The notes: a model not told the origin generated them from the sequence alone. A stretch of DNA of 64,000 nucleotides from Petrolisthes cinctipes (GCA_033782935.1 JAWQEG010001313.1:310001-374000), one strand, 5' to 3'; shown: positions 1 to 12,030, numbered from the stretch's first letter. A program made the numbers and translations.

Positions 1-1470
1 ATTACTAATCAAATATGTATCTCTATAGTTTCTGCAGTCCTACACATCTCCCTTGCTTTAGTAAATAGATCCTAGTTCTCTTTTTCCCCACTTCTCTAGC
101 ATCCTCTTACCTTCAAGGATTATGTTTAACAATCTGGTTAGCCACGCCACCGCCATCTCCCCTAAGCTCCTTCACACTTCCAATGGTATGTTATCTGGGC
201 CTACTGCTTTGCCTCCCTTCATCCTCTTCATGGTCTTCCTCACTTCCTCCCAGCTAAAATCTCGTACTTCCTGATTCGCTACCTCCACCCTCACCTCTAC
301 CAACCTTCTCTCCCTCTCATTTGCTATGTTTATCAGCTCTTCCTAACACTCCTTCCACCTCATTAAAACACTCTCCTCACTAATCAACACATTTCCATTT
401 ACACCCTTCATCTTGTTAACCTGTTGCACATCCCACCCAGCTCTGTTTCTCCACCTGGCCAATCGGTACATGTCTTTATATCAATTTCAACTAACTAATT
501 TCTCATTCAGATCATAACATGTATTTTCCTTTGCTTAGTCATCTCCTTCATTGTTTTGCTCTGCCACTCCTTAAATTCCTGCAAACTTTCTTTATCCCTT
601 TGTCTGTCCCATTTCTATTTTGCTTGCTTTTTATACAATATTGTACTTTATCATTCCACCACCAAATCTCCTTGGTTTCTTTTGTCTTTCCTTCTCGATG
701 TCATTCCAAGTACCTTTTGTGGTTTCTCCCTCACCACTTCAGATAAAGCTGCCCATCTGTCCTCCTACTGATCCATAGCCTGGCTCATCTCTCTCTTAAC
801 TTTTGTAATGTAATCTCCCTCCTTTAGTTTCCAACACATAATCCTTCGTTCAGTCCACATTTTCATCTTCACCTTCACTTTCAGACTCATCTTACCAACC
901 AACATCCTATGTTGTCTTGTTACACTCTTCCCTGTCAATACCTTGCAATGAATTGATTCTTTCAATTTACATCTCCTACAGGATATAGTCTACTTGTATA
1001 CTCCTACCACCACTCTTGTATGTAATCCTATTCACCTTCTTTTTGAAGCAGGTGTTTACTACAACCATATCTGTACTGTAACATTATGAAAAATCAACAA
1101 TTATCTGTCCCTCTGTCTTCCACCTTTCCACTCCGTACCTACTCATTACCCTCTCATCAGTCATCACCGTTACTGTCCCTCTGTATTCCACCCTCCCACT
1201 CAGTACCTACTCATTACCCTCTCATCAGTTATCACCATTATCCCCTTCTTCAACATTGAAATCCACCCCAATAACCAGTCTTTCCTCCCTGTGTATGTTC
1301 TGAACCACTTACTCTCTACTTCACCCTAGAACTCTTCCTTCACCTCCAACTCACATCTCACTTACGTGGAATATACACTGATGACATTAATCAGTACTCC
1401 TTCAATTTCCATCTTCAAGTTCATTACTCAGTACGACACCCTCATTACCTCCAATACACTTTAAATATAT
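1..1470 (-). pseudogene. Decayed RTE-like LINE ORF (endonuclease to reverse transcriptase), antisense
   Basis: Reading the minus strand gives interrupted but recognisable RTE-type protein pieces. An endonuclease segment reads REERLVIGVDFN near 1260-1300. A later piece around 960-1010 reads as a 'YKSGGRS..VDY' relative. The reverse transcriptase start reads KGGKAVGPDNIPLEVW followed by WLTRLLNIILEG (about 130-230). Stops and frameshifts are frequent, so this is a fossil. A block of about 75 bp is duplicated in tandem inside it (about 1107-1180 and 1181-1250). The element continues beyond the left window edge. In life this protein nicks target DNA and copies its RNA. Family assignment rests on motif order and wording; there is no RNase H in the visible part. 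Confidence 0.75.
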
Positions 1471-1652
1471 ATGCTTTTTCTTCACTACTATCCCAACACC
1501 GACACTCCTGCTATTTACACCAGGGTAAAACAACTTAAAGCCTCCCATTATCAACTTCTCTTTACTTCATTAGCATTTTGTTTAACTTTCTCCTTTCCTT
1601 CACGTCGGCCACCTCTCTCACTTTTTTTTCTTTTTTTGTGTGCTAAAATTCA

Positions 1653-1751
1653 TACATACACACACACGTCTACATACATACATACATACATACATACATA
1701 CATACACACGTCTACATACATACACACATACATACATACATACATACACAC
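1653..1751. repeat. (TACA)n-type microsatellite
   Basis: Tandem TACA/CATA units with occasional CACACG interruptions form a roughly 100-bp simple repeat. The long open frames across it are by-products of the repeat. Confidence 0.9.
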
Positions 1752-2141
1752 AATACGTTTAACTTTCTCCTTTCCATCACCTCTCTCACTTTACCAGTCA
1801 TTGTGCCAAAATTCAAAGTTGCCACCCTCACCTCTACTCGTCTACCATCCTAGCTCTTCCTTTATCTGGAGCTGTTATCATCCTTTACTTCTTCCCTTCT
1901 TTTGTCCACCATTACCATAATTTCCACCTGTACCATACTGGACCAGTGTGTGTCGTTGTTGACCCGAACCTTGACGGATTCTGTATGGTATTTTCATTCA
2001 TTGTGATCAGTATATTGATATGGTATAGGTTTATACACTGGATGTCTTTCCATGATACAACTCTACCCATTTATCCGGGCTTGGGACCAGCACTAAGTTG
2101 TACTAACTTGTGTCCTCAGTAACTCTCTTTCTGTAGTGAAG

Positions 2142-2460
2142 CTGGATTATCTGGTGTTGTTGGTGTCTGTGTAATTGAACGAGGAATATGGTGTACAATT
2201 CATAGTTATGACATTGTGGTATTATGGTAATGGTATTATGGACACACACAACAGGATTATCTGGTGTTGTTGGTGTGTGTGTAATTGAACGAGGAATATG
2301 GTGTACAGTTCATAGTTATGGTATTGTGGTATTATGGTAATGGTATTAGGGCATTGTGGTATTAAGGTAATAGTATTTTGGACACACACAACTGGATTAT
2401 CTAGCGTTGTTGGTAACTGTGTAATTGAACAATTAATATGGAGTACAGTTCATGACTTTA
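2142..2460. repeat. Minisatellite, about 2.5 units of 110-140 bp
   Basis: The phrase GGATTATCT..GTTGTTGGT..GTGTAATTGAAC recurs at about 2144, 2254 and 2394. Each is followed by ATATGG.GTACA.TTCAT and GGTATTATGG-like blocks. The array ends some 165 bp before LINE copy A begins. It could be a promoter array or plain satellite; the other copies do not carry it. Confidence 0.8.
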
Positions 2461-2918
2461 ATTCTCCCGGTCATTATGCTGAGAGTGTAAGACCTGGACA
2501 CTTATGGCTAAACTTGACTCCTTTGGCACTAACAGTCGTAGGCAACAATATCGGTGGTGTTGAAGATGGCATAGTAGCAGTACAATAACTCGATAGACAT
2601 AATATATATACACACTTATAATACTGAGTCTCGCTCCAGAACAGGTGGAGTGTGGACGTACTCGTGGCGCTCTGCCTCCATTCTCGTTTGTGTTGTTGTT
2701 TTGTGTTGTTTTGGAGCTCTTGTTTGTGTTTTTTGTGTTGTTTGTGAGTTCTTGTTTGTGTGTTGCTGTTTCTGTGGTGTTGCTGGTGTTGTTTGTCTGT
2801 TGTGGTTCCGTGTATAGTTTTGTTGTGATTGTCTGTGTGTGTGTGGGTGTGTGTGTGTGTGTCCCTGGCTGATTGAGTGTTTAGTTGTTTGTGTTGTTGT
2901 TTGCTTTCCATCTAGGCC

Positions 2919-4406
2919 TTGCCTGGCCTGATGGAGAGTGCGGATTCCTGCTTGGAGGCCGTCTTGGCAATGTCGGAGGAAGACGAGTCTCCAATTGAGG
3001 ATCACTGGCCTGAGCTGCCTTCTCGCAACCCTCCCCCCCTCTCCTCGGTCACTCTGCAGCACAGGTTGCAGCCGTCCACCTCCTCAACCTCTACCAAGCG
3101 ACCTGTTGATGCCTCGTCCGACTCCTCGCAGGATTCTGATGGCGTGGACTGTTTGCCTCAAGCTGCCAAGACTGCCAAGGGTGCTTCAGCTGTGCACGAC
3201 GTACCTTCTCTGCCTCACTCTGGTGTTTCTTCTTTGTATACCAACTCCTTGCCCTCGTCCAACCTTCCTGCTTTTGCCCCGAGAGATGCCTATGTCAAAC
3301 TCTCCTTCTCTGGAAACCCATCTACGGACACAAAGCTGCGTTGGTTGTCTGATGTCAACAGGGCCTTCCAGTTGCAGTGTGAACTGGCTGAAGTCAAGAT
3401 GGCTACTGTCACCTCCCGGTTTGTCTACATCTCTAGGAAGCGTCAGGACATCATTGATAGAGTGAAGGCTGGTGAATTTTTATCTCTGCCTCTCATTCTT
3501 GAAGACTCACCTGAGAGGCCTCGTAAGTTCCCCAGCTACATCCTCACCCGTTTTCCTATTGATGTTGACCCGAAACTTGCCAAAGGATACCCTGGTGTGT
3601 ACTTTGCCCGTCGTTCTTTCCAAGATGGTTCCCCCATTTGCCGTATTGTTGTTGTCTGGAGTCAACCCGATCCACCTCCAAATGAGATTTCCTTTGATTT
3701 CCTCCCTTGTTTTCCACCGTGTGAGGTGAGGAAACTTCATAATGACCAGCCTTGGTGCTACAGGTGCTGGGGAGTTGGGCATATCTCCCGGTACTGTTCT
3801 GCCAGGCCGAAGTGTGCATGGTGTGCTGCCGACCATGATTCCAAGACGTGTCCTGTCAGGGGTGAACCATCACATCCTGCTGCCTCCACCTCTGAGCCTT
3901 CATCTCCTGAAGATACGTCTCGATGGAAGTGTCCACGATGCCTTCAGCCAGGGGTTAACGTGTGGCATGGATGTACTCGACGTAAGGTCCAGGCTCGTGT
4001 CTCTACTATTGCTCCGCCTCCTTCACCACCACCACCACCACCACCACCTCCCCAATCTGCTCCTCCTACCAACCCTGCCTCACCTCCAGACCTGGCACTC
4101 CGCAAGTCTGTTGCTACCCTCATGGCACGATGTACAGCTCTTGAAAACCGCTTTTCTGCCCTTGAAGCCAGGATTGATGGGCTGGTTGCCGCTCAGGCTG
4201 CCAATGACTCCAAACTCTCCACCTTGGTCGAGGCTCAGCAGGCAATCATCTCAACTGTCACTACCCTTACCGAAAAGATGGATACTGTTGCATCTCGTCT
4301 TGAAAAGCTTTTCAAGTCAGTCCCTTTTCCTGGTCCATCTTCTTCTCCAGGTCGCTCATCTGCCCCCACTCACCGGACTTCTACCTCCAAATACAGAGTT
4401 CGCTAG
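2919..4406 (+). CDS. LINE-1fam copy A ORF1, gag-like nucleic-acid-binding protein (495 aa)
   Basis: This ORF is intact. It begins at an ATG in the context CTGATGG and ends at a TAG that overlaps the ORF2 frame. The N-terminal third is acidic and Ser/Pro-rich. A conserved globular region (about residues 125-270) precedes CCHC knuckles starting near residue 283 (CYRCWGVGHISRYC, then CAWCAADHDSKTC) and a further Cys/His cluster near residue 345. A proline run follows. The C-terminus (about 395-470) has heptad-like Leu/Ile/Val spacing suggesting a coiled coil. By analogy with I-element and R1 ORF1 proteins it should bind element RNA and multimerise in ribonucleoprotein particles. It is about 90 percent identical by eye to the copy B protein. 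Confidence 0.85.
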   Translation: MPGLMESADSCLEAVLAMSEEDESPIEDHWPELPSRNPPPLSSVTLQHRLQPSTSSTSTKRPVDASSDSSQDSDGVDCLPQAAKTAKGASAVHDVPSLPHSGVSSLYTNSLPSSNLPAFAPRDAYVKLSFSGNPSTDTKLRWLSDVNRAFQLQCELAEVKMATVTSRFVYISRKRQDIIDRVKAGEFLSLPLILEDSPERPRKFPSYILTRFPIDVDPKLAKGYPGVYFARRSFQDGSPICRIVVVWSQPDPPPNEISFDFLPCFPPCEVRKLHNDQPWCYRCWGVGHISRYCSARPKCAWCAADHDSKTCPVRGEPSHPAASTSEPSSPEDTSRWKCPRCLQPGVNVWHGCTRRKVQARVSTIAPPPSPPPPPPPPPQSAPPTNPASPPDLALRKSVATLMARCTALENRFSALEARIDGLVAAQAANDSKLSTLVEAQQAIISTVTTLTEKMDTVASRLEKLFKSVPFPGPSSSPGRSSAPTHRTSTSKYRVR

Positions 4407-7400
4407 TGATTGCCGGCTGGATGTCATCTCCTGGAATGTATGTGGTATCACTCAACTCAAGGCCTATGTTTTTCGTCATCATCCCAGTGTTATTTTTCTC
4501 CAGGAAGCATTTTCAGGACGGCCGCTCACTACTGGGCAAGCTCCTCCTCTCTCAGGTTATGTGCCATATGTTCATCTGGTTAGGAATGGTCTCCTGACTT
4601 ACATACATAGCTCCTTGCCACATCGCCTTCTCCGTACCTCCACTGATCCTGACATGACCTTTCAGCTATTTGAGGTTCTACCTGGGAATGGAGTACTACA
4701 ACTATGTAATGTCTATTCTGCCCCAGCTAGACTCACTCTTGAGGCTCTTCCTTCTCCAACAGTGCGTGGTATGGTTTATATGGGAGATTTTAATGCTCGG
4801 CATTCTAATTTGGGTGATGGTTCTGGCTCTATTAATCGTAATGGTGTTCGTCTCCTTTCATACATCTGCAAGCATCATCTGATACGCTGGGACACTGGCG
4901 GTGCCACTCATTGCCGGGGAGGTACTCTGGATTACATCCTCTCGTCTGGCTTGATAGCATCTCAGGTCCAGTGCTTCTCTGTGCCAGACTTATTCTCTGA
5001 TCACATTGCTCTTCGGTTTCATTATTCTCTAACTGCTGGGTCAAGTGCTTCAGCCACTCGTTTGCGTATTGCTGTGCCCCCTAAATATTGCCCGACTTAC
5101 ATCTTATTTATGGCCCATGTATTCCCTACATTTGACATATCATCAGCTGAACAGTTGTACTCTGATCTTGTATTTGCTACTCATGACTTTTATAGGCTAT
5201 ACGTCTCCTGGCCACACCTCCAGCATCGCCATACTGCCCACTCCTGGACGCTGGATGCACGTATACAGGAGGCAAAGGAGGAGGCTGAACGTGATGGCCT
5301 ATTATTTCAAGCCAACCCAACTCCTGACCTGCTCCATCATTACCAGATGTCTAGGGACGCTTTAGTTGCCCAGCCGGAGGGTGCTCACACTGAGTCTTGG
5401 CAGCGGTTCACGGACAGCATCAACAAGCAAACAAGTGTGGCTTCTATGTGGCACCTCATCCGTCGGGTTGTTAAAAAGACACCGGCTACTGCTCGTCATC
5501 ACACTCCTGCCGACTATGCCAAACAACTTGTCGATGCCTGGTCAGAACAATCTACCCCAGCCAGTCTACCCATCCACATACAAGATGCACTCGCTTTCCG
5601 TGCTGCTGTCCATCAGCTACGTCTAATGTCTGCTCTGTTACAAGATGGTGACGATGATGCAGAGGAGATAACTGAGGAGGAGTTGCGCCGTGCTCTCATT
5701 TGGGGTAGAGCTTCTTCCCCTGGTGATGATGGTATTACTTATGCTGTGCTGCGCCTACTTCAACAAGTTCCTGGGAACCCTCTACTTCGACTGTACAATC
5801 TTTGTCTTCGTGACGGTTGTGTACCACGAGCCTGGACCAGCAGCACAATAATACCCATCCCTAAGCCCAGCACTGCGAAGTTCAGGCCTATTTCCCTGAC
5901 TTCCTGTTTCTGTAAGGTTATGGAGAGAATCTTACTCAATCGTCTCATGTACAGACTGCAGGATTGCCTTTCTCCATGGCTGTTTGGTTTCCTTCCCCAG
6001 CGGAGCACACATCACTGCCTAGTCGACCTGTACTCTCGCCTTTCCAGGGACAGTGTGGTGGCCTTCATTGACCTTCGAAGTGCCTTCGATGTTGCTAATA
6101 GAGACGTCATTTTGGATCAACTGGTTGACTTTGGGATAAAGGGTAATCTACTACGGTGGATTCGGGGCTACCTGAGTAACAGGACCTCCCGTGTGTTTTT
6201 CAGTGGTGCACTCAGTCCTTTGTGCAGTTTTCATCTTGGTACGCCTCAAAGGGATGTTCTCAGCCCATTGTTATTTAATATTCTGATGCATCGGTTGCTC
6301 ACTTCTCTCCCTGATATTCCTGGAACTACAATTACGTGCTATGCTGATGATATCTGTGTTCATTCTACCTCACCAAGGGATCTCCAGCGGTTTCTTGACT
6401 CCTTCTTTGTGTCCTCCTCTCACTGTGGCATTATTGTCTCCCCAGATAAGAGCAGAATATTCACCTGCCGCCTTTCTCAAGCTCAGCCAGTGTTCATCAT
6501 CGGAGGGACTGTCATTCCCATGTGTTCCCAGCACTGCTACCTGGGTGCTCCAGTCAATATTTGTCCGATTGTCCCTGCCAGACCTTAAGACCATCCCATT
6601 GTCCAGGACTTATTGGGTCGTCTCCAGCGCCGACTTACACCACTTCAATGGCAATCTAACAACTCCTCGGACATCTCCATCCCAGTAGCCAGGACCATCT
6701 ATATTGCTTTTATCCGTTCAGTTGTTGATTACCTTTTCCCTGCTTTGATTCAACTTCCTAGGGCTACTCTTGAAACTTTAGAAAAATTTCAGAATAGAGC
6801 AATGAGAATAATTCTAGGCTGTCCAATGTCGACCAGGATAGTGAACATGCAGCGTGAGTTGCGTCTTCCCAAATTAATCGAGAGAATTTATTGTAATGTT
6901 ACTTGCTTCACTGTCAAGTGCCTCCATTTCCCACATCTTTCACCCCATTACTCTCAGTTAGACAGGACTTCTCTTAGACCAAACTCCCCTGTCCCTCCCA
7001 TACTGCCTGCTGGACGTACTGTTATAAGGTCTGTTTCCTCTATGCTCCGTGGTCTTAATATAGATATAATGGTTGCAGACGTCCCCCAGGGCCCCCTCCA
7101 TGGATGCTACCAACACCTGATGTGAGCTTTACTCCTACTTCCAAGTCGGAGCTGCCTTCTCTACAGAGGCAGTTAGCTCTGGAACACATAGAAACAGTGA
7201 CTTCCTCCATCACAGATCCATACTGCCTCTACACTGATGGCTCATTGCAGGTGGATGGTGCAGCAGGTTGTGCCGTTTTCTCGCCTGACCTGGAGTCACC
7301 TCCAGGGGGCTGGGTTGGCCGTTGTCTCTGTAACCACTCTAACTCAACATTGTGTGAACTGTATGCCATTCTGGATGCTGTTAGTGTTGTTTGTCAACGT

Positions 7401-8021
7401 GGAGTGAATGCTGCCATTTTTTGTGACTCCAAACCTGCCCTTCATTCCCTCTCTAGTGTTCAGCCCACACACTCTATTGTTATTCAGCAGATTTTATCGT
7501 TTTTGGCCTTATTGCGTCATCGTAACTTGACTGTCAAATTTTTATGGGTGCCATCCCATGTAGGTTTACGTCACAATGGTACAGTTGACAGACTCGCAAA
7601 GGAAGCCTGCAATCTGCCTCCTCGTGGTGCTGGACGTCCTCTCTCCCTGACATGTTACCTCTCTAAAGTCCGCTTCGCTGCTCTCCTCCCTGTACGGTGA
7701 TGCAGTCTGTCTGCCGTTACAAATATTTCTACCATCATCGAGGCCTTATGGTTCTGAGGCACAATGTAGTCTCTGCTCGTTTGAGGCTTGGCTACCGGCC
7801 ACCGTGGCAGGTTGCTGGGATGCAGGGTGAGCCTCCCTTCACTGAGTGTCGCTTGTGTCGAGTGCCTCGGGCTAACACTATAGAGCACTATTGCCTAGCC
7901 TGCCCCACTGTCTGACACTTGCTGCCCCAGGGCCTGCCACTTGATGTGGTTTGTCGACACCTGCTGAACCATCAGGTTCTTGGGAAACTTCTGGTGCGCC
8001 ACCCACGTTTTGGTGGATTTA
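4405..8021 (+). pseudogene. LINE-1fam copy A ORF2 (endonuclease-RT-RNase H), disabled
   Basis: The endonuclease and most of the RT are open in one frame up to a TAA at 6586-6588, where copy B has CAA. Later damage includes a one-base loss in a C run near 7083-7090, a deletion of about 43 bp near 7697, and a TGA at about 7912 where copy B has CGA (a CpG-type change). An in-frame 18-bp deletion removes part of the first endonuclease helix near 4453. The YADD active site is kept (CYADDICVHS), but the LGTPQGG turn has become LGTPQRD. RNase H motifs TDGS, CELYAI, FCDSKPA and VDRLAKEA are all visible. The protein would nick DNA and prime reverse transcription; this copy cannot make it whole. Confidence 0.85.
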
Positions 8022-8147
8022 ACCCTATCCAATGCAACTCACACGGCGATCGTTGCTTTGCGACCCTAGGTCTGTGGACAGTTTACTGAACGATAGTTTT
8101 GAAACACGAAAGGTTTTGGTCCGACAGAATGTAAACAATGCCCCGGG

Positions 8148-8384
8148 CATGGAGGTAGTATAGGTGGAGGCGCCAGTAGGACCTGATTTGTGAAGCCACT
8201 AATCTGTCATTTCCGGCGCCTTCAAGATGGCTCATACCTTTGTATGTCAGGTCAGAAGTCCACTTTTACTGAAACATATCTTTGTGTCCGCCATATTGAA
8301 GGCACCGAAAATGACAGTTTGGCGGCTTCACTTTACTCCCCTGGATTAGTGAGCCATGGCGCCTCCACCTATACTACCTCCATG
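8148..8384. mobile_element. Foldback MITE of P-element type, 237 bp
   Basis: The element is nearly all inverted repeat: about 100-bp arms starting CATGGAGGTAGTATAGGTGG at both ends. It is flanked by the 8-bp duplication GCCCCGGG (8140-8147 and 8385-8392). Its terminus resembles that of the P-like transposon at 12.7 kb (CAAGGAGGTTGTATAGGAGG). The shared terminus and 8-bp duplication suggest mobilisation by that family. Confidence 0.8.
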
Positions 8385-8394
8385 GCCCCGGGAC

Positions 8395-10005
8395 GCATAT
8401 TCCGAAACTGTTGTTAATTTCGGCACCATCTAAAATATCAGCCAATCAGGCGCCTTTCTCTCGTCATGACGTCACCTCCGATTAACCAAGCACACTCCGA
8501 AAGGTATGACGTCATAGCTTGCTTTTATTATTATAAGACATTGCACTTTTTCATGGTAGAAGTGGTCATTTATTTCTTTATACCTCATTAATTTCAGTAA
8601 ATATTTACGTGGTTCTTTGAATACAAACGGAATAATGGTAGAGGATTAACATTATAGTAAAAAATGTGTCAGTCCAATAAAAAATGAACTAAAAATTAAG
8701 TTGAAGTGAAAAAAGTGACTATCTGAAATATCAGCCTGTCAAGACTCACGAGCTGCTCTTGTGTCATGACGTCATATTCCGATTAACTAATGACTCGCGC
8801 TTATCCTCGTCGTGAAAAAATAAATAATATAAACACATTGCACTCCTTTACGACAGCTGTCATTTTTTCCATTATACAGTCACGAGCACTAAGGTATACA
8901 GCTTTGGTTGAAGCTTTGAACAGTCCAATTCACCAACGAAGTACTGTAATTCCAATGGAGATCTTATTGTGCATTTATTTACGGTCTCTAGGTATTCCAA
9001 GCACACCTAATTAGTTATTAGTGCTCGTTACTGTACCTCATTTATTTCGTGAAATAATGGTGGGATGATTTTGATTGTAGATAAGACTGAAAATAAATGA
9101 TGGTAACTAAGGTCTGTCTTGTGTTCTCTCTCCCTTTGATTATACCCAACATCATGGAGCATCGAGGTCCTTTATCTTTGTGGGGTTATTCAATCTCCTG
9201 GCAATTTGCACTGAAATATTGCTTAACAGCTTTCCATTTATATTCTTGTATATCGTAAAGGGTCAACCAGGCTGCTGGCTATTATTCTAATTGGTACTGC
9301 AATTTAGTTGTAGGTTACAAAGTGATATGCACACCAACTTTATTGATATAATACACCTGTATAGTAGTACAGTAGTATAGTATAGTATAGTAGTATATAG
9401 TAGTATAAATAAACTGGTCTTGAGTTGCCAACTGGAAATTTTTTAAGGCGCTAAACTTACTCCCAAAAAGCGCTAAACAGGCGCTATTTTTGATAAATGT
9501 CCCACAAAACCTTCTGATTGTTATTTACTTATTACTCTTTATTATGTCAGGACTCAAAACACAGGAACAAAAACACAGAAAAGCAGCTGCCAAATGGCAC
9601 TAAAGCCAAATTGTAAGAGCTATATTGTTCTATAAAGTGCCGAATCTAGCTCCAAAAGCGCTAAATTGGCAACTCTGGCGACTGTGGCGCATGCAGCAGA
9701 TACGTCATGGCGGCAATAACGCATAAAAACTGGATCAGACCTTATGCTCGAGAGTGCACTTCTTTGGCTGATATTTATGCATAATAATAATAACGTATTA
9801 TAATAATCATTATTAGTATTATTATGCACAATAATAATAATTGGTGTAATTGCATACGTTAGAGTGAACGACGCTATGACGTCATACCTTTGGAAGAGTG
9901 TGATTGGTCAATCGGCAATCGGAGGTGACGTCATGACGAGAGAAAGGCGCCTGATTGGCTGATAATTTAGATAGGGCCGAAATTAACACCAGTTTCGGAA
10001 TATGC
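8395..10005. mobile_element. MULE-like non-autonomous element, 1,611 bp, long terminal inverted repeats
   Basis: Both ends start GCATATTCCGAAACTG and the inverted repeats run for roughly 130 bp. They include a conserved GTCATGACGTCACCTCCGAT stretch (CRE-like TGACGTCA). The 9-bp duplication CCCCGGGAC flanks it (8386-8394 and 10006-10014). Long TIRs with a 9-bp duplication are typical of Mutator-like elements. No transposase is visible. A partial internal copy of the TIR motif lies near 8725-8790. The duplication overlaps that of the P-type MITE next door, so this insertion is younger. Confidence 0.75.
8875..9035. mobile_element. TA-flanked Tc1/mariner-type MITE (TACAGTCACGAGC family)
   Basis: It starts TACAGTCACGAGCACTAA, ends with the inverse TTAGTGCTCGTTACTGTA, and has TA at both ends. 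It lies inside the MULE-like element. A second copy sits at 59641-59798 in the cysteine-rich gene, with the internal GTATACAGCTTTGGTTGAAG block conserved. Confidence 0.75.
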
Positions 10006-10962
10006 CCCCGGGACAGCGACAGTCCCGGGTGCCGCTTGCCAAGGTGTAACCTAGTCTGCTCATTATACTACAAATGATTCCTTGTACTTACTTTATATTT
10101 ATATTTTTCTTAAATATCTGGTAAATAACAGTAATTCTTTTTAATAAAAATATGGTAATGAGAAGAAATGGTGAATGTCGCTGCTACTTATACCCTATTT
10201 ACTTGTTATATGTGTAGCCTAATATATATATTCGTCGTGTATTGAAGCCTAATGTTGTACAGCCCTATTTTTTTTATTGTGTTCTTATTAACATTTATAT
10301 AAATACGTAGCTATATTCACAATATTAATTATAAATATATAATCAGTACTGCAGGACACTGTGACAGACGTTATAAAAATAAATGGCTAAATATACTGGA
10401 ATAAATTTGCCGTGGAATGCGTTAGTCAAGCATTTTGATATTTGTCTATTAAATAATCTGATATGATACAACTAGCCTTCTGATAGTTCCAAGAATATAA
10501 ATGACAAAGATAACTACGATAAGTATCTCATTTTATTGAGTTATTTGTGCACACTAGGGCCAGAGAATAAATATTACAATAAAATCTCACCTCCAAGCCT
10601 CTTCAGTCGGTCCCTGTATGTTTGTACGCACGCACACACATCGTAACAAAATATGCTCAAAATGAGAATTATGAGGGAATATTAGTTTGGTATTCAACTA
10701 CTGGGAATTGTAATCGATTTATGAGACTTTATATCATTATCACAGTGACTCCGCAAGTCACACAGTAAGCTGAAGCTACAAATACCTCATTTATGAACTT
10801 CATAATTATTCATTAATATTGTCAAAATACAGGTTGGCATTAACTTCACACAAAATGGTTTGTTTATTTATTTATTTATTTGTTTGCATAGCGTATGACA
10901 CATGCATTGCAGGCTTAAAAAATTTGTCAGTAGAGAGAAAAAAACAACACAATCTTATCATA

Positions 10963-10991
10963 TAGGTTAGGTAAGTTAGGTTAGGTTAGGG
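10963..10991 (+). repeat. Interstitial telomere-like (TTAGG)n
   Basis: Five near-consecutive TTAGG units. TTAGG is the telomere repeat of most arthropods. A CCTAA-rich tract occurs at 16201-16236. Confidence 0.7.
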
Positions 10992-11794
10992 GAAGTGTAT
11001 TGTCCTCCGGTAAAGTTGTACCACTTATTACTTTAGAAAAATAGTTTAATTATATATATTTTTTTAGTTATTTTAATGAATTGTGCATTTGTATGAACAC
11101 ATTACAATACAACATATAGATACAATTATAGTATAATATATGAGGATTGACTAGGTAAGCCTAAGTCAGTCAGGAAGAAACAGATATGAAGGTGCAATAA
11201 TAAAACAATAGAACAGGCATGTTGTAGGACAGGAAGGATATAATTAACACTAAAATATAAGGTGATATACATAAATAAACAGCAGACTTCATAACTACTC
11301 TTCGAATTTGAGAATGATTATGCTATTCAGCTTCCTTTATATAAATTGTCAGAAGAGAAAAAATCACTACCGGTACCATGCTGCACAACAGTATAATTAT
11401 TATGTAGTGCAGTAATACAGAATGTACATAATTCTTGCAGGATTACTGTCATTGGCTGTAAAGAAATTTTTATATTATCATTATACAATATAGTAATAAA
11501 GTACTGTATCTGTACAGTATTTAATAAACTATACAGGGTTAATTATTGCCATTGTCACTAAAGAATAATTTATAAATTATTATACAGTATGGTAATAAAG
11601 TATTATATTTAATAAACTATATAGGGTTACTGCTATTGTTACTAATAAATAATGTATATAATTATAATACAGTATGGTAATAAAGTACCGGTATTATATT
11701 TAATAAACCATACAGGGTTATTGCTATTGTTACTAAAGAATAATGTACAGTACTGTATATGATTAATTACTTATAGTACAGTACTACTGTACAT

Positions 11795-12030
11795 AATACT
11801 ACCACCATCATCACTACCATCATCACCACAACTACCACTACCATCACTGCCATCACCACCACTATACCACCACCATGACTACCACCATCACCACTACAAC
11901 CACAATCACAAATACTACCATAACTACCATCACCACTATAACTGCTACCATCACCACCATGACTACCACAACTACCATCATCACCATTACTACCACAACT
12001 ACCATTATCACCAATACAACTAGCAACATT
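11795..12030. repeat. Degenerate trinucleotide tract (ACC/ATC/ACT)n
   Basis: More than 200 bp of imperfect ACC, ATC and ACT triplets. It would read as Thr/Ile/Pro/His repeats but there is no sign of a gene around it. Confidence 0.85.

Larger units (their letters stand above)
2626..8021 (+). mobile_element. LINE-1fam copy A (APE endonuclease-RT-RNase H non-LTR element), 3' truncated
   Basis: Homology to full-length copy B begins at the same GAGTCTC start, so the 5' end is intact. The GT-rich 5' leader (2626-2918), ORF1 and ORF2 follow. Homology stops abruptly at GGATTTAA, just before the ORF2 stop, and the 3' UTR and poly-A are missing. Non-LTR elements normally lose their 5' end, so the 3' loss points to a later deletion or recombination. 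Domain content (CCHC gag-like ORF1, APE-type endonuclease, YADD reverse transcriptase, RNase H, C-terminal zinc finger) places it in the I/Jockey group. Confidence 0.9.

Noticed and set aside
3742..4405. A His/Pro/Leu-rich protein N-terminal to ORF2
   Set aside because: This is the open alternative frame beneath ORF1; its poly-His comes from CCA repeats. It is kept only as a point about ORF overlap.
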